Positions 35,554 to 47,709 of a DNA stretch of 57,496 bases are shown here, piece after piece; the first letter of the stretch is position 1, and every line of letters begins with the position of its first letter. The notes under the pieces are model-generated. The model made no database searches, had not been told where the DNA came from, and saw only the letters and a list, made by a program, of their open reading frames with translations. Origin of the DNA: Zychaea mexicana (Eukaryota; Mucoromycota; Mucoromycetes; Mucorales; Lichtheimiaceae); assembly GCF_025766255.1 (NCBI RefSeq), contig NW_026516860.1:1-57496 (forward strand), given 5' to 3'. The translations under genes and the position numbers were made by a program.

Positions 35554-35739
35554 TGCGCTTAGCATAGAGCTCTATGGTAATTTAAACAGAGATCCGTATG
35601 AGAAGTTACCATAGAGCCCAAAGTCTACAACGCAGCATGTTGTGTGGTTGGAAAGTGGCTGTACAACCGTCAAAACAGCCAAGAACTGATCAACTATGTA
35701 TATACAAAAAAAGAAAGTTATATGAATTAGTAGTAATAA

Positions 35740-36330
35740 AGATCATGGTGACGGGCTTCTGTCAAAAGCTTGCTTCCCACGCTTTCAGGCTGTACCCTTC
35801 TCTTCCTTCTGCCATTCACCAACCGCAATGACTTGAGACTTCTGTTGTTGTTTGCAATGCTAGATTCAGTAATGTTAACTTTGATATTGTGCGTTATAAA
35901 AACTACTTTATATATGTGCAACAAAGAAAGAATAATACTCACACGGCAGCAAGAGCACCTTTTTTCGAGTGACGGACCCGCTTTATACACAAAGGGAGGG
36001 CATAAAGAGCTTGCTACCGTTCAGGTCGTACCTGTCCGTTCATTCCACCATTCACCAACCGCAATTGTTTGAGATTTGTGTTGCCCTACAGTGTACAATT
36101 CCGATTGCAATAAAGTTAACTTTGACATTGCCTTTGACATTGTTCGTTGTAAAAAATACTTTATATGTGCAACAAAGATAAAATAACATACACTTTCGCT
36201 GACACCGCGACTCGATCAGCTGCAAAGATTGCTGTACACAATGCGCGAATTGCGTACTGCCACCCACGTTGAGTGTCTGTAAGAGCACCTTTTTTCCAGT
36301 TACAGAACCGCTTTATACAAAACCACAGGC
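35740..36330 (+). repeat. Two diverged ~280-bp tandem units
   Basis: CCATTCACCAACCGCAAT, TTATATGTGCAACAAAG and AAGAGCACCTTTTTTC each occur twice in the same order (first set 35810-35970, second 36045-36300). No supported gene. 35554-35739 and 36331-36839 hold only short unsupported frames. Confidence 0.65.
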
Positions 36331-36839
36331 GATCAAATTATACTTTATACCGCAAAATGGACGTCCGTGCGCACACATATTGTTCTGCTTGCTATACTAG
36401 CCATGTAAAACAAAGTCCGCTCCAAAGGCACAGCACTGTAGAAATCTAGAAAAAGTATAAAGCACGTCATGACGTTTTCTGTTGCCGGCATTAGTACCTT
36501 CCCATACAGAATTCGGCGGCAGTCTTTTTTTTTATAATCAAATATGTATGTTTGTAAAAGAAATGTAATATGAAGCATACTTTTCGTGAAACCAACCCAA
36601 ACCATTGTATGCTGCCTTGAGGAGATCGACGGCGCCCGTTTTCTATGATCAACTATGTATATAAAATCAGAAAGTACCATCAGTGACTAAGAGTAATAGC
36701 AGTCAATAGTACTAAGAACTATAATGCACTCTCCCTGGACCGTATGGTTGAAGATGTCACCCAAACCACAACATATTACCTTGAGGGCGTAATCGCCGGC
36801 TGATTACGTCATCGTCACCTACATACATCGAAGAAAAGA

Positions 36840-38165
36840 AGGTCATATCGAATATCAATAGTATTGCTGGGTACGCTTTATTTATAATAATCATCTTTCA
36901 TATAAAAAAGTGTCATACCGTTATAAATTGCGCTGATGAAAGTGTAAGCGGTCCTTGCTTGATCGTGAGCTATATAGAGAAGAAGGTCATATCGAATATC
37001 AATAGTAATGCTGTTGCTGGGTACGCATCACTTATAAAAATCCATCACGATTCCCACGTTTCATAAAAGAGAATGTCAAACCGTTATAAATTGCGCTGAT
37101 GAAAGTGTGAGCGGTTCTTGCTTGATCGTGAGCTATATAGAGAAGAAGGTCATATCGAATATCAATAGTAATGCTGTTGCTGGGTAAGCATCACTTATAA
37201 AAATCCATCACGATTCCCACGTTTCATAAAAGAGAATGTCAAACCGTTATAAATTGCGCTGATGAAAGTGTGAGCGGTCCTTGCTTGATCGTGAACTATA
37301 TAGAGAAGAAGGTCATATCGAATATCAATAGTATTGCTGGGTACGCTTTATTTATAATAATCATCTTTCATATAAAAAAGTGTCATACCGTTATAAATTG
37401 CGCTGATGAAAGTGTGAGCGGTCCTTGCTTGATCGTGAGCTATATAGAGAAGAAGGTCATATCGAATATCAATAGTAATGCTGTTGCTGGGTACGCATCA
37501 CTTATAAAAATCCATCACGATTCCCACGTTTCATAAAAGAGAATGTCAAACCGTTATAAATTGCGCTGATGAAACTGTGAGCGGTCCTTGCTTGATCGTG
37601 AACTATATAGAGAAGAAGGTCATATCAAGTACCAATAATATTATTGTTGCTGGGTACGCATCACTTATAAAATCCATCACGATTCCACGTTATAAAAAAG
37701 TGTCAAACCGTTATAAATTGCGCTGATGAAAGTGTGAGCGGTCCTTGCTTGATCGTGAGCTATATAGAGAAGAAGGTCATATCGAATATCAATAGTATTG
37801 CTGGGTACGCTTATTTATAATAATCATCTTTCATATAAAAAAGTGTCATACCGTTATAAATTGCACTGATGAAACTGTGAGCGGTCCTTGCTTGATCGTG
37901 AACTATATAGAGAAGAAGGTCATATCGAATATCAATAGTATTGCTGGGTACGCATCACTTATAAAAATCCATCACGATTTCCACGTTAAAAAAGATGTCA
38001 TACCGTTATAAATTGCGCTGATGAAACTGTGAGCGGTCCTTGCTTGATCGTGAACTATATAGAGAAGAAGGTCATATCGAATATCAATAGTATTGCTGGG
38101 TACGCTTATTTATAATAATCATCTTTCATATAAAAAAGTGTCATACCGTTATAAATTGCACTGAT
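36840..38165 (+). repeat. Satellite with two monomer types (~163 and ~144 bp)
   Basis: CCGTTATAAATTGC recurs at 36918, 37081, 37243, 37388, 37551, 37708, 37851, 38003 and 38146. Steps are 163, 162, 145, 163, 157, 143, 152 and 143 bp. Longer monomers carry CATCACGATTCCCACG, shorter ones carry TTTATTTATAATAATC. Every unit contains GATCGTGA(G/A)CTATATAGAG. Not coding. Confidence 0.95.
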
Positions 38166-38607
38166 GAACGATTTTCATTCATGTCTAGATCAATTATTAT
38201 TCATATTCAGATTAACTTTCATTCATGTCCACTCAGATTAACATTCATGTCCACTCTGCCTAAAATTAAATCCCTTCTGCCTAAATAAAAGTTCAAACGT
38301 CCGCTAGGAGATGAAAAATCCTGTATTAGGCAACTTGATTTAAAAAACATTATGGATAAACTATTAATAAAATAATTTTTTTTTGTTATAGTAGTCTATT
38401 TTTAATAAAAAATCAATATATGTAGAGTATCTTATTTTTTTTATTATTAATCATTTTATATCATATAGGCCTTTTAAAATTAAATTTTTTTAATTGATAA
38501 ATATTTTATCTCATGATAATAATTTAATGCAATAACTTTCTTCTAGGTTATAAATTAGCAAGTAGTTTATAAAATTACATAATATAACAATATATGGTCT
38601 AGTGTCC

Positions 38608-38859
38608 TATGTCTGCTATTGCTTAGTCCAGGAAAACGTTTAGCGTTGGGAAAACCAATTAACCATCTATTTCCTTTTTAGGAAGTCACGTGATCTAAGC
38701 CACTTACTAAGCCCCCAAGGGGTGACTGTAAGAATTTCCCTGGTGGCTCAGTGGCTTACTAAGTGGCTTAGATCACGTAACTTCCTAAAAAGGAAATAGA
38801 CGGGTAATTAGTTTTCCCGACGACTAAACGTTTTCCCGGACTAAGCAATAGCAGACATA
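38608..38859. mobile_element. 252-bp hairpin MITE
   Basis: The ends TATGTCTGCTATTGCTTAG and CTAAGCAATAGCAGACATA are perfect inverted repeats, and the arms pair over nearly 100 bases each. TA lies at both outer edges, as expected for a Tc1/mariner-type TA target. There is no coding capacity. Confidence 0.85.
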
Positions 38860-38884
38860 TAGCTTTAGTTTTTTCATTGGTTTG

Positions 38885-39215
38885 GTATATAGGTGTTTTT
38901 TAGTTAATCCATCCTTAAATAGATCATAGCTCATCTATTATTAATGCTATTGCTATAAAACTTTGTAGGCATATACAGATGATGTATATACATCTAAATA
39001 TGTTTTTACTGAAGATAGTCACATTGCTTATTTTAGACATTACATAAGAGGATGTGTAAAAATCACTAAAAGTAGCTTTATTTTAAGGTGGATTAAGACT
39101 TCTAGAAGGTGCAATATTGTAGCTACAGTGCTGTAAATTGCAGTACATGTATCTATCATATATGGCAACAACATACTAAAACAGCAATAGCAGTCACATA
39201 GTATATAGGCTTTTT
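38885..39215 (-). repeat. Dispersed repeat, inverted copy of 13255-13590
   Basis: Starts TATATAGGTGTTTTTTAG just after the MITE and ends at CAGTCACATAGTATATAGG. Diverged at scattered sites from its partner 25 kb away. Confidence 0.8.
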
Positions 39216-40221
39216 TTCTTGAGAAAACTTTATTCTCAGAGCTATGAGAAATAATTAAAAAAATTAAAAATTAAAATATATTTATTACCCAGAAAGTTAT
39301 ATCCAAGTATTCCTTAGTATCTTTTATATTAATAGCATATAAATTATTATATTTACTTCAAATTATACATATTTACAATTTTTTATTTATTTATAAAAAT
39401 AATTTAATTTCTAAAATTTTATATATTAATAGTTTTCATTATATCTAAAAAAAATAAAAATAATATAAATTAGTGATTGAATGGGAATTTTTTTTTAAAA
39501 TTGGAAAATAAATTGTTAAAAAGAATATAATTATTTCTCTATTACTAGCTAATGAGATGTACTACAGAGCTATGATAAGAATTCTGTTATATAAGTCAAA
39601 TGCTGTACAGTCATTGGTAGGCTCAAAATTAGCAGTCACATCTCTAGATTATTACTTTACATAGTAACTGATGACTTTTTTTGGAGAATTATTTTCTCAA
39701 AGGGGTTCCTCGTCAACTAAACACCCTACAGTGCCCTACTAAAAATCCTACCAATTAAGTCACATCTTAGCTATCTACTCATATAATTGTTATGGCGATT
39801 CAACCACATTTCTTTTTTCTCATTTTTTTCATACTTATAGGTTGCTCTCATTTCGCTCTGAAAAGAGAATACCATACCCCAATTTAGTAATGGAAGATAC
39901 ATTCTCTATTTTCCTTCCAAAAGAGGGCTTCTCAGAGGCCTCTATGGTTGCTCTCATTTCGCTCCGAACAGAGAACCCAAAATAGTTTTGCAAGAATTCA
40001 AAGTCCTCTCTACTCGGATCGAACATAAAGGCGCACCGCACCGAGAAACTTCCTTTTCTGTACATACCCCAAGGTATTGCATGAATAACAACACGATTGC
40101 CATAAGAAACTTTGTACCCAACCGTATATATATATATGCTGTGAATATAGTAGAAGCTAATAAATAAATTTCTCTATAATTCACTTCATCCATTGCCTCT
40201 CTATTTTTTCTGATACCTATT
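39216..40221. other. AT-rich stretch left of the Harbinger ORF
   Basis: Mostly A/T runs with no gene. GGTTGCTCTCATTTCGCTC occurs twice in direct orientation (39840 and 39946), perhaps part of the adjoining transposon end; no inverted partner was found. Confidence 0.5.
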
Positions 40222-41118
40222 ATGCCAAACAACAGCAACAACTACAACAACTTTCAAATCTTGATGTAGACACCCGCCAGTTCATCATCAGATCCTCAGC
40301 AACAGCAGCAGACACAGCAACGGCAAGATTCAGAAGCACCGATGCAGACACCGCAATCCCAAGCCCCAGAAGCATTGCCTGCATCAGTGGCCGCTGATAG
40401 TGATTTGACATCGCCTCTACCTAGTTCGCAGACGCCCATTCCTACCTCTGCACAACGCTATACATGGGACGAGGCCCACATTGATGCACTCATTACGGCT
40501 GTAGGGACTCGATACGATAGACTGAAGACAGTTATCGAAATGCAAGCCAAAGGTCGCATCTGGAATGAAATACTTTCTGAGTATGTTGCAGCTGATCCGT
40601 TAGGTCGAAGTAAAGAAGCATTACAGAAGAAATGGCAAGATCTAGTCGATGAATATCGCGATGTTAGGGCTACGATTCGCAACAGTGGTGAGAACGGCCC
40701 TTTAGGTCAAGAGCGATGGTGCTACTATAACGCTGTAGACAGAATTGTGGGAACTGACCCTGCAATTGTACCTCCTGCCACGATGGATTCCCTTGATGGC
40801 CTCGTTGTCAATAGCACCCGACGAGAAAGGGATAACGATAATGATGTCAGCGAGTGGCCCACACAGCGACGACGAACAGCGGCATTTCAAGAGCTTGTCC
40901 TTGAGAATGCCGATCGGCAAACCGATCGCCTCATTGCCAGCATCAGCGAGGCATTCCAGCAGTTTGAGGAAGCAGAAGACTGGCGTTCGCGAGAGGTGCA
41001 GGAAGCAGAAGACCGCCGGCATGATATGTACTTGCAGACACTAAGAGATTTGTTTGGTAGCCCTACAAACACAAATAGAAGTGGTGAGCCTAGTAATAAT
41101 AACGAAGAAGAACAATAA
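40222..41118 (+). CDS. Myb/SANT-like DNA-binding protein of a PIF/Harbinger-type element
   Basis: A Gln/Pro/Ser-rich N-terminus precedes a Myb/SANT-like domain at about residues 75-150 counted from the ATG at 40222. It begins RYTWDEAHIDALI, then GRIWNEIL, SKEALQKKWQDLVDEYRDV and ERWCYYNAVDRIVG. A Glu/Arg-rich coiled-coil-like tail ends in EEEQ. Such proteins accompany the transposase in Harbinger elements and help it bind the ends. The frame from 40222 has an in-frame TAG at 40267-40269; from the ATG at 40342 it is intact (258 codons), so it may still be translated. It faces the transposase remnant at 41389-41919, the usual convergent arrangement. Confidence 0.75.
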
Positions 41119-41388
41119 ATTTTATTATATTATAATATGACATTTATTCAGAATTGTTAAAAGTGTATCTAGAATACCCTGTGTGATGATTAATATCTTC
41201 TAATATAGCACTTTACTGTACTTTACAGAATGTGAAGAAGAAAACTAGTCATGACATTACAGACAATAACTGCTACGAAAAGATGCCCAATTATTTTATA
41301 TGCGAACTTTTAGTACTAAGCAGCACTTCACGTCAATATCTAAAAGATATAGAGCAGATATACTGGAGCAATGTATAAGGTATTGCGT

Positions 41389-41919
41389 TTATTGATTTGA
41401 GGACAATGATTCTTTAAGCACATCGCGTTTCTGACGCCCTTGTGCAAACAACCTGGTACTGTCTTCTCTAGTACTAGACTGTCTATTAGTATCTATTATT
41501 GATATACGTCCGGTTTGTTCATCCTCTTCTGTGTTCAATGGAAACAGTTCGTCAGAGTGCGGATCGAGCTGCTCGATACAGATATTATGGAGTATGCAAC
41601 AGGCATAAATCACCAGCGTCAGGTTTGTATGATCCATGAGGTACATGTAATGTCGCATGAACCTCCACCGGGAAACAAGACGACTGAATGCTCGCTCAAT
41701 AGCCATTCGCATTGAAGAATGGACTTTGTTGAATCGCTTTTCCGCTGGATCAGTTGATGAGCTAGGATACGGCGTCATGATTGTTGGCCGCAGAGGAAAA
41801 GCAGAATCTATGAATAGGTTCAAATGCAGAATATAAGCAAAGCTGTAGAACATCAAAAGTACAGGACTACTAACCGGCAAGAATGTATGTTCCATTAGGA
41901 CACCATTGTTCAGGATCAC
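41389..41919 (-). pseudogene. PIF/Harbinger transposase (DDE_4 type), C-terminal part
   Basis: The minus-strand frame carries FIDSAFPLRPTIMTPY, FNKVHSSMRMAIERAFSRL with VSRWRF, and LVIYACCILHNICIE, the signature of the C-terminal half of Harbinger transposases, including the Asp of DSAFPL and the Glu of IERAF. The N-terminal half, with the first catalytic Asp, should lie to the right but is replaced by the inverted repeat of the Mutator-like element from 41929. The translation start is therefore missing. It ends in ESLSSNQ followed by a stop. This copy cannot make a full transposase. Confidence 0.85.
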
Positions 41920-41928
41920 TCAGTAGTC

Positions 41929-43155
41929 AATATCCTTATTCCGCCCCAAAAATAAGAGTTGGGTTGGCCCCCCCAGTTTTCATTTTTTTTGAAAGTCAGT
42001 AGGAGACGCGTTGACGCGTCAGTAGTGCGAGGACTTAGGAGAAAAAAAAATTAAAGTAGGCTCCAAACATTCTTTTTTTCCATTATACAAAAAACGAGCG
42101 TAATTCAGCATTGAAGTAAGCAGAGATTTTGGCTAGAGCAAAGGAAAGAATGTAGATCATGCTTGACTAGGCAGGGGATGAAGACGGACAAGAAAAAAAA
42201 AGGAATATAAGAGCGAGCTTTGATTTATTTCCCTTTGCCGTTCTAAATCTGCTAAATAGGAATCACAGTGGTGTGCTGTATACCAACGATTCGACATTAA
42301 ACGGTTAAAGTACCACTTCACAAGATTAACAGCAGCCTAATTAACGGATGGTGTTCAAGATGTGACGACATTGTTAACACAGAGCAGTCAAAATAAACAG
42401 TAGGTACAGTATTCCGGGTGTAACAACTTTTGTTTTTTCCCCTTGACTAATCTTGCGAATCAGTCTACAGAGATCGACAGCCAAGGGATGAACCAACATG
42501 AATATACTACTAACAGCTAACTACAGAGCTGTGCAAACAAAGAAAAACCAAACCAACGGTGTGCTGTCATTGCCGGCCTTCCTGACACACTGCTTTTGCT
42601 TTGCTGATTTTGTTTTCGACGACGAAGTTTCAACAAGATTCATTAGTCAATGCTCAACAAATTGGAGAGGCTCGAACATTTCGATTCTCAATGGCTAGTC
42701 AGCAATCTGCAAAACGATCGACGATTACGGAAGTCCTGATGCTGACATTGTGGATAAAAGAAGGTAAGAAGTCAAAGCGGTTTTGCTACAGTATATTCTG
42801 CGTCTATGTTGGGATCGCGTTTTTTGGATAGAAACGCGCACACACAATATATACATGCACACACACGATATGCGCACACACGATATATACACGCACGCAT
42901 ATGATATACGCACACACAATATACGCAGACGCACACACGAAATACGTACAGCCAGAAGATGAAGCAGCTGCTGGATATGGCGACTACAATCAGTGATGCA
43001 ATATACATATATGCTGTTTGGAGTGTTGGATACGACTGTGGGCAAGGGATTATGCTGGATTGATGTGTACTCCTTCTGCCAACGCTATGGAACGTCACTG
43101 TCATCAACGGCACGACCGATCTGTCACTAAATGAAAGGAAGCATTTTACATTCGT
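41929..43155 (+). repeat. MULE left inverted repeat
   Basis: Inverse of 46195-47489, including a CACACA/TATACG microsatellite (42830-42950) that differs in length between the arms. The open frames at 42498-42698 and 42772-43113 also appear on the other arm and are not treated as genes. Confidence 0.9.
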
Positions 43156-43619
43156 GTTGATTCATATTCGTCCTTACTTATGAAGCACCATCATGCTTTT
43201 TACAGCCATATATCAAACGATTGAGCGATCGCACGTGGAACAGGGCAGATCAGTCGACCTACCTATATACAATTATGAAAGGGGATAGTTAAATATTCAA
43301 GTGGCATACTGTGATCTATTACTACGTATACATATAGCGTGCTCTCAGCTGTAAGTGAGCGGATACGTGAAGATCGAAGTGTTCTGTAAAATTTTGGATT
43401 GTGGATAGAAAAGGTCAATAAACAATACTTTACACGAAATAGTGTACTAAAATAAGATTAGTAGAAAAAGACCATGCTACCGATATGAGGGATAGGAGTG
43501 TGCTATAGCATTTCGAAGCAGCCAAAACGTGTTTTTGTGTTACTAGAGCACTACTGCACATAGTTGCCTGACTTTGTATTTACTTTTGAGCCAATTCCTT
43601 TGACATTCGCCATTTCGAA

Positions 43620-46004
43620 ATGAGCAATAATAACTTCAACGACAACAACAACAACACTAACAACTATCACGACGATGAAGAGCTACTGAGCCCTGTTATT
43701 ATTTCCGTCAGCCAACGCCCCAGTTCGTGCCCCGTTTCCGAGTACCAAGATATTATCTTACGTCAACCTGAAGAAACAGGCGAACGTTGGATATATAAGG
43801 GGGACTAAAAAAGCGACCAGTTCAAAAAAATCATCTCCAGAAGAGAATCCAGTGTCGCTACAGAGAGCGAAGAGACTATGCAGCCGACAGTCGCTATCAC
43901 GATTGACGATGGTAAGAAAAGAATAAGAAAGTATAGTGTCTAAGGCATCTACTTATATACAATAGAAGAAAACGAAGCTGGTAGTAGAAAAAGACAGAAA
44001 TCCTCCACTGTATTTTGGTCAAAGCGGTATGAGTGCCATCGCCATGCCACCAGTGACAACAGACGTGGAATTACCGAGATCCGTCCTATCCAGCAACAAA
44101 GTAAGCAAGTCGGATGTAAGGCCCAACTCAAGGTCATATGTTACATGACCAACTGTGACACTGTAAAGTTCAAGTATGTCAACGACCATACTGGGCATAC
44201 TCCTGGAACCATCGAAGATGTCAAATATTTGCCAAAGTCGATACTTTTAAAGGAGCGCATTATTGAGGAATTAAAAAAATACAAGAACGTCCGTCAGGTG
44301 CGCACTTACTTGCAACGTGAGCATGCGCATCTTGAAAGCACCAAGAGAGACGCATATTTTCACACCGTTGATGTTTATAACATCTTTTATAAATTTCGAC
44401 AGGAGGAGTGTGCTAAAGACAAGGACGATTTTACTTCCGTCAAATACTGGCTACAAGATCTCGAACATAAGGGCTATCATGTCTGGTTATATGCTGATGA
44501 CACTGGCCGTCAATTGCTTTCCGCTGCCAGCTTTGGTTTTGGTTTTGTTGCTCCATGGCAGATGCATTTACTAGTGAATGCTGGGCAGCATATCTCTCTC
44601 GATGCAACACACGATGTATCTCAATATGGAGATGGCGTTCTGTATACTATGGTTATCCGCCATCCAATTGCTGGTCGTGGTGTCCCTGTCGCCTACCTTA
44701 TTACTGATGACAAGTCATCCGATCCTCTTGTTAATGGTTCATATACCTGCAATCTCTCGGTGTTAGTCCTCAAGGCATCACGATTGACCGCGATTATGCA
44801 GAGGATAATGCAATTACTATGGTGTGGCCAGACTGCAAGATCCAGTATTGCCTTTGGCATGTCATGCGTGCATGGATGAAGCATGTCCAAGAGAAAGTTA
44901 CTGCTTACGGACGAAGCGACGCTCATCAAGAACGAACGCGCATCAAGCTACGGTTACAAGAACTAATGTACGAAAGGGACATGGAAAAATTCCAGCGCCT
45001 TTTACATACCTTCTTTTCCAAGTATGGCGTGAAGCAGCCATCATTTGCGTCTTATTTCCGAGCACATTGGGTAGATACATTTATTGGTGATGGATATACC
45101 CGCTGGAGTACATGCCATGAGCCTGAAGTGTTCACCAATATGGCCACGAATAATTACGTTGAATCCTGGCACAACCAGCTGAAGACTATCTATTTGCAAC
45201 GGAAACGGGTCCATCGTCTCGACTACTTGATCTATGTCTTGACATCCGATGTTGCTTTTGATATTAGCAAAGAAGTCGAGCGTTTGTGGGCAGGCGTTGG
45301 GCGTATGAGCAAGACCGAGCATTCATTTCGGACAGATGAACTGAAAGCTGTCGATTACAGCGAAGCAGACTTACAACGCATGGTAAAAGTAGTGTCAGAT
45401 ATACACTATAAGGTTGCTTCCTTCATCACCCGGAGAAAAGAGTATGACGTATGTATTGATTATCATTATATTTGTCTAGGTTTCCAGCGTTTATCAAGCT
45501 ATAATCTGATACTCCTATTATATGGGATAGGTGCTCATTGAGAACAGCAGAATCATTCATTGTGAATGCGAGAAGTTCAAAGATAGCAAGATGTGTTGCA
45601 AGCACCTGTTCCTACTGGAACGTTTTCTTGTTACAGTGAGAAAGGTTTCGACAATAAAAGTTCGCCCATCCTTAGAACATTGGCAAGGACTTATCAACAC
45701 CCGTACACCAACATCAGCATCACCGAGCTCACCTATCCAAATATCACAGCACCAACAGCAAGTATCTGAGCCTACACTAAAGGACGAATTGGAAGCTGAA
45801 CTTAAAACATTAAAGAAGAAGATCACAGCGATCGAACGTCATGTTGGAAAATCGATGATCAACCGTGGAGAAGCAGACACTATACGAAATACTGCACAAC
45901 AAGTACGAGAGATGATTCAACAGGCTAATGCCATGGATACCATCCTCAAAAATACACTTTCTCTCCCCCAAAACTCCAATTTCCGTCGTCAAAATAACCC
46001 TTGA
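43620..46004 (+). pseudogene. MULE transposase (FAR1-type finger, MULE DDE core, SWIM finger)
   Basis: Three exons: 43620-43911, 43966-45448 and 45531-46004. Order: Asn-rich N-terminus; FAR1/GCM-like zinc finger (YECHRH..VGCKAQLKV..VNDHTGH); DDE core with SLDATHDV, then ITIDRDYAEDNAI with CLWHVMRAW, and the Glu in NNYVESWHNQLK; SWIM finger CECEKF..CCKHLF; short coiled coil. Two lesions: TAA at 43806-43808 in exon 1, and a one-base loss near 44740 that moves the frame between YLITDDKSS and LQSLGVSPQGI. The catalytic residues all survive, so decay is recent. It sits midway between long inverted repeats, as expected for the autonomous gene. The exon 2/3 splice rejoins E-Y-D to V-L-I-E in frame. 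Confidence 0.88.
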
Positions 46005-46194
46005 AATAACCCTTGAATTCCGATCTTTATTCTTTCCTCTTTATATTCATTCTATGATCTATCCCCATTTATAAATTAACTTACCAATTTCCATTCTATT
46101 CCTACTCTGGTAAATAATTTTTTGAGTACACTTGTGATTACTATCGTTGGCCGATATCCCTGCATCCATGTGCGATTGCTTGAACATAAATCGC

Positions 46195-47489
46195 AGCAAA
46201 TGTAAAGTTCGTGCTTCATTTCATTGAGTGACAGATCGGTCGTGCCGTTGATGACAGTGACGTTCCATAGTGGTGGCAGAAGGAGTACATCAATCCAGCA
46301 TAATCCCTTGCCCACAGTCGTATCCAACACTCCAAACAGCATATATGTATATTGCATCACTGATTGTAGTCGCCATATCCAGCAGCTGCTTCATCTTCTG
46401 GCTGTGCGTATTTTGTGTGTGTGTATATTAAGTGCGTCTGCGTATATTGTGTGTGTGCGCATATCGTGTGTGTGCGTATATTGTGTGTGTGCGCATATCG
46501 TGTGTGTGCGTATATCATATGCGTGCGTATATATATCGTGTGTGCGCATATCGTGTGTGCGCATGTATATATCGTGTGTGTGCGTTTCTATCCATAAAAC
46601 GTGATCCCAACATAGATGCAGAATATACTGTAGCAAAACCGCTTTGACTTCTTACCTTCTTTTATCCACAATGTCAGCATCAGGACTTCCGTAATCGTCG
46701 ATCGTTTCGCAGATTGCTGACTAGCCATTGAGAATCGAAATGTCCGAGCCTCTCCAACTTATTGAGCATTGACTAATGAATCTTGTTGAAACTTCGTCGT
46801 CGAAAACAAAATCAGCAAAGCAAAAGCAGTGTGTCAGGAAGGCCGGCAATGACAGCACACCGTTGGTTTGGTTTTTCTTTGCTTGCACAGCTCTGTAGTT
46901 AGCTGTTAGTAGTATATTCATGTTGGTTCATCCCTTGGCTGTCGATCTCTGTAGACTGATTCGCAAGATTAGTCAAGGGGAAAAAACAAAAGTTGTTACA
47001 CCCGAAATACTGTACCTACTGTTTTTTTTTACTGCTCTGTGTTAACAATGTCGTCACATCTTGAGCACCATCCGTTAATTGGGCTGCTGTTAATCTTGTG
47101 AAGTGGTTCATTTAACCATTCAATGTCGAATCGTTGGTATACAGCACACCGCTGTTATTCCTGTTTAGCAGATTTAGAACGACAAAGGGAAATAAATTAA
47201 AGCTCGCTCTTATATTCCTTTTTTTTTCTTGTCCGTTTTCATCCCCTGTCTAGTCATGCATGATCTACATTCTTTCCTTTGCTCTAGCCAAAATCTCTGC
47301 TTACTTCAATGCTGAATTACGCTCGTTTTTTGTATAATGAAAAAAAGAATGTTTGGAGCCCACTTTAATTTTTTTTCTCCTACGTCCTCCCACTACTGAC
47401 GCGTCAACACGTCTCCTGCTGACTTTCAAAAAAATTGTAAACTGGGGGGCCCAACCCAACTCTTATTTTTGGGGCAGAATAAGGATATT
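46195..47489 (-). repeat. MULE right inverted repeat
   Basis: Inverse of the left arm with scattered substitutions and a longer GTGTGTGCGTATA microsatellite (46415-46590). Its outer edge touches the gypsy fragment at 47488. Confidence 0.9.
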
Positions 47490-47709
47490 ATATTGGAATA
47501 GTATGATCCACGTGTCTTTGTGGTGGTAGTCCTGAGCGCAATTCCGCAGGGAACACATCAGTATATGAGTTGACTAGCTTGAGTAGAGCATTGGAGCTAT
47601 GCATTTCAGCTCCTTGAGCCGCCTTCCTTGTATCCATTCCTTCATCCTTGCAATCTGTCAGTATAAGTGCATATAGTTCGAGTTCGTTTAGCTTGCCTTG
47701 TCCTTGCAC
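47488..47709 (-). pseudogene. Ty3/gypsy polyprotein fragment (protease-RT linker)
   Basis: About 73 codons on the minus strand containing LLKLVNSYTDVFPAEL, SGLPPQRHVDHTIPI. The F-P-x-E-L..GLPP-x-R-x-V-D-H-x-I wording is characteristic of the segment just before the reverse transcriptase of Ty3/gypsy (chromovirus-type) retrotransposons. It is cut off at the MULE edge and has a stop a few codons upstream. No LTR, RNase H or integrase is visible nearby. Confidence 0.75.

Larger units (their letters stand above)
41929..47489 (+). mobile_element. Mutator-like element (MULE), 5.6 kb, with long inverted repeats
   Basis: The ends are AATATCCTTATTC and its inverse GAATAAGGATATT. Inverted repeats of about 1.2-1.3 kb (41929-43155 and 46195-47489) enclose a MULE transposase gene. 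Left flank is a Harbinger transposase, right flank a gypsy fragment, and no direct repeat of 8-11 bp is seen at the two edges. The element was therefore probably rearranged after insertion, or the exact ends differ by a few bases. Confidence 0.85.

Noticed and set aside
36918..38165. Hammerhead ribozyme in the satellite because of CTGATGAAA
   Set aside because: The conserved partner segments (a stem II closed by GAAA and a correctly placed cleavage triplet) are not found at suitable spacing on either strand.
34221..38165. CRISPR array (regularly spaced repeats)
   Set aside because: The units are contiguous satellites of 143-170 bp without unique spacers, in a eukaryotic context.
42498..42698. 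66-codon ORF present in two inverted copies (also 46721-46921)
   Set aside because: It lies within the MULE inverted repeats, so duplication explains its conservation; there is no domain or splice support.
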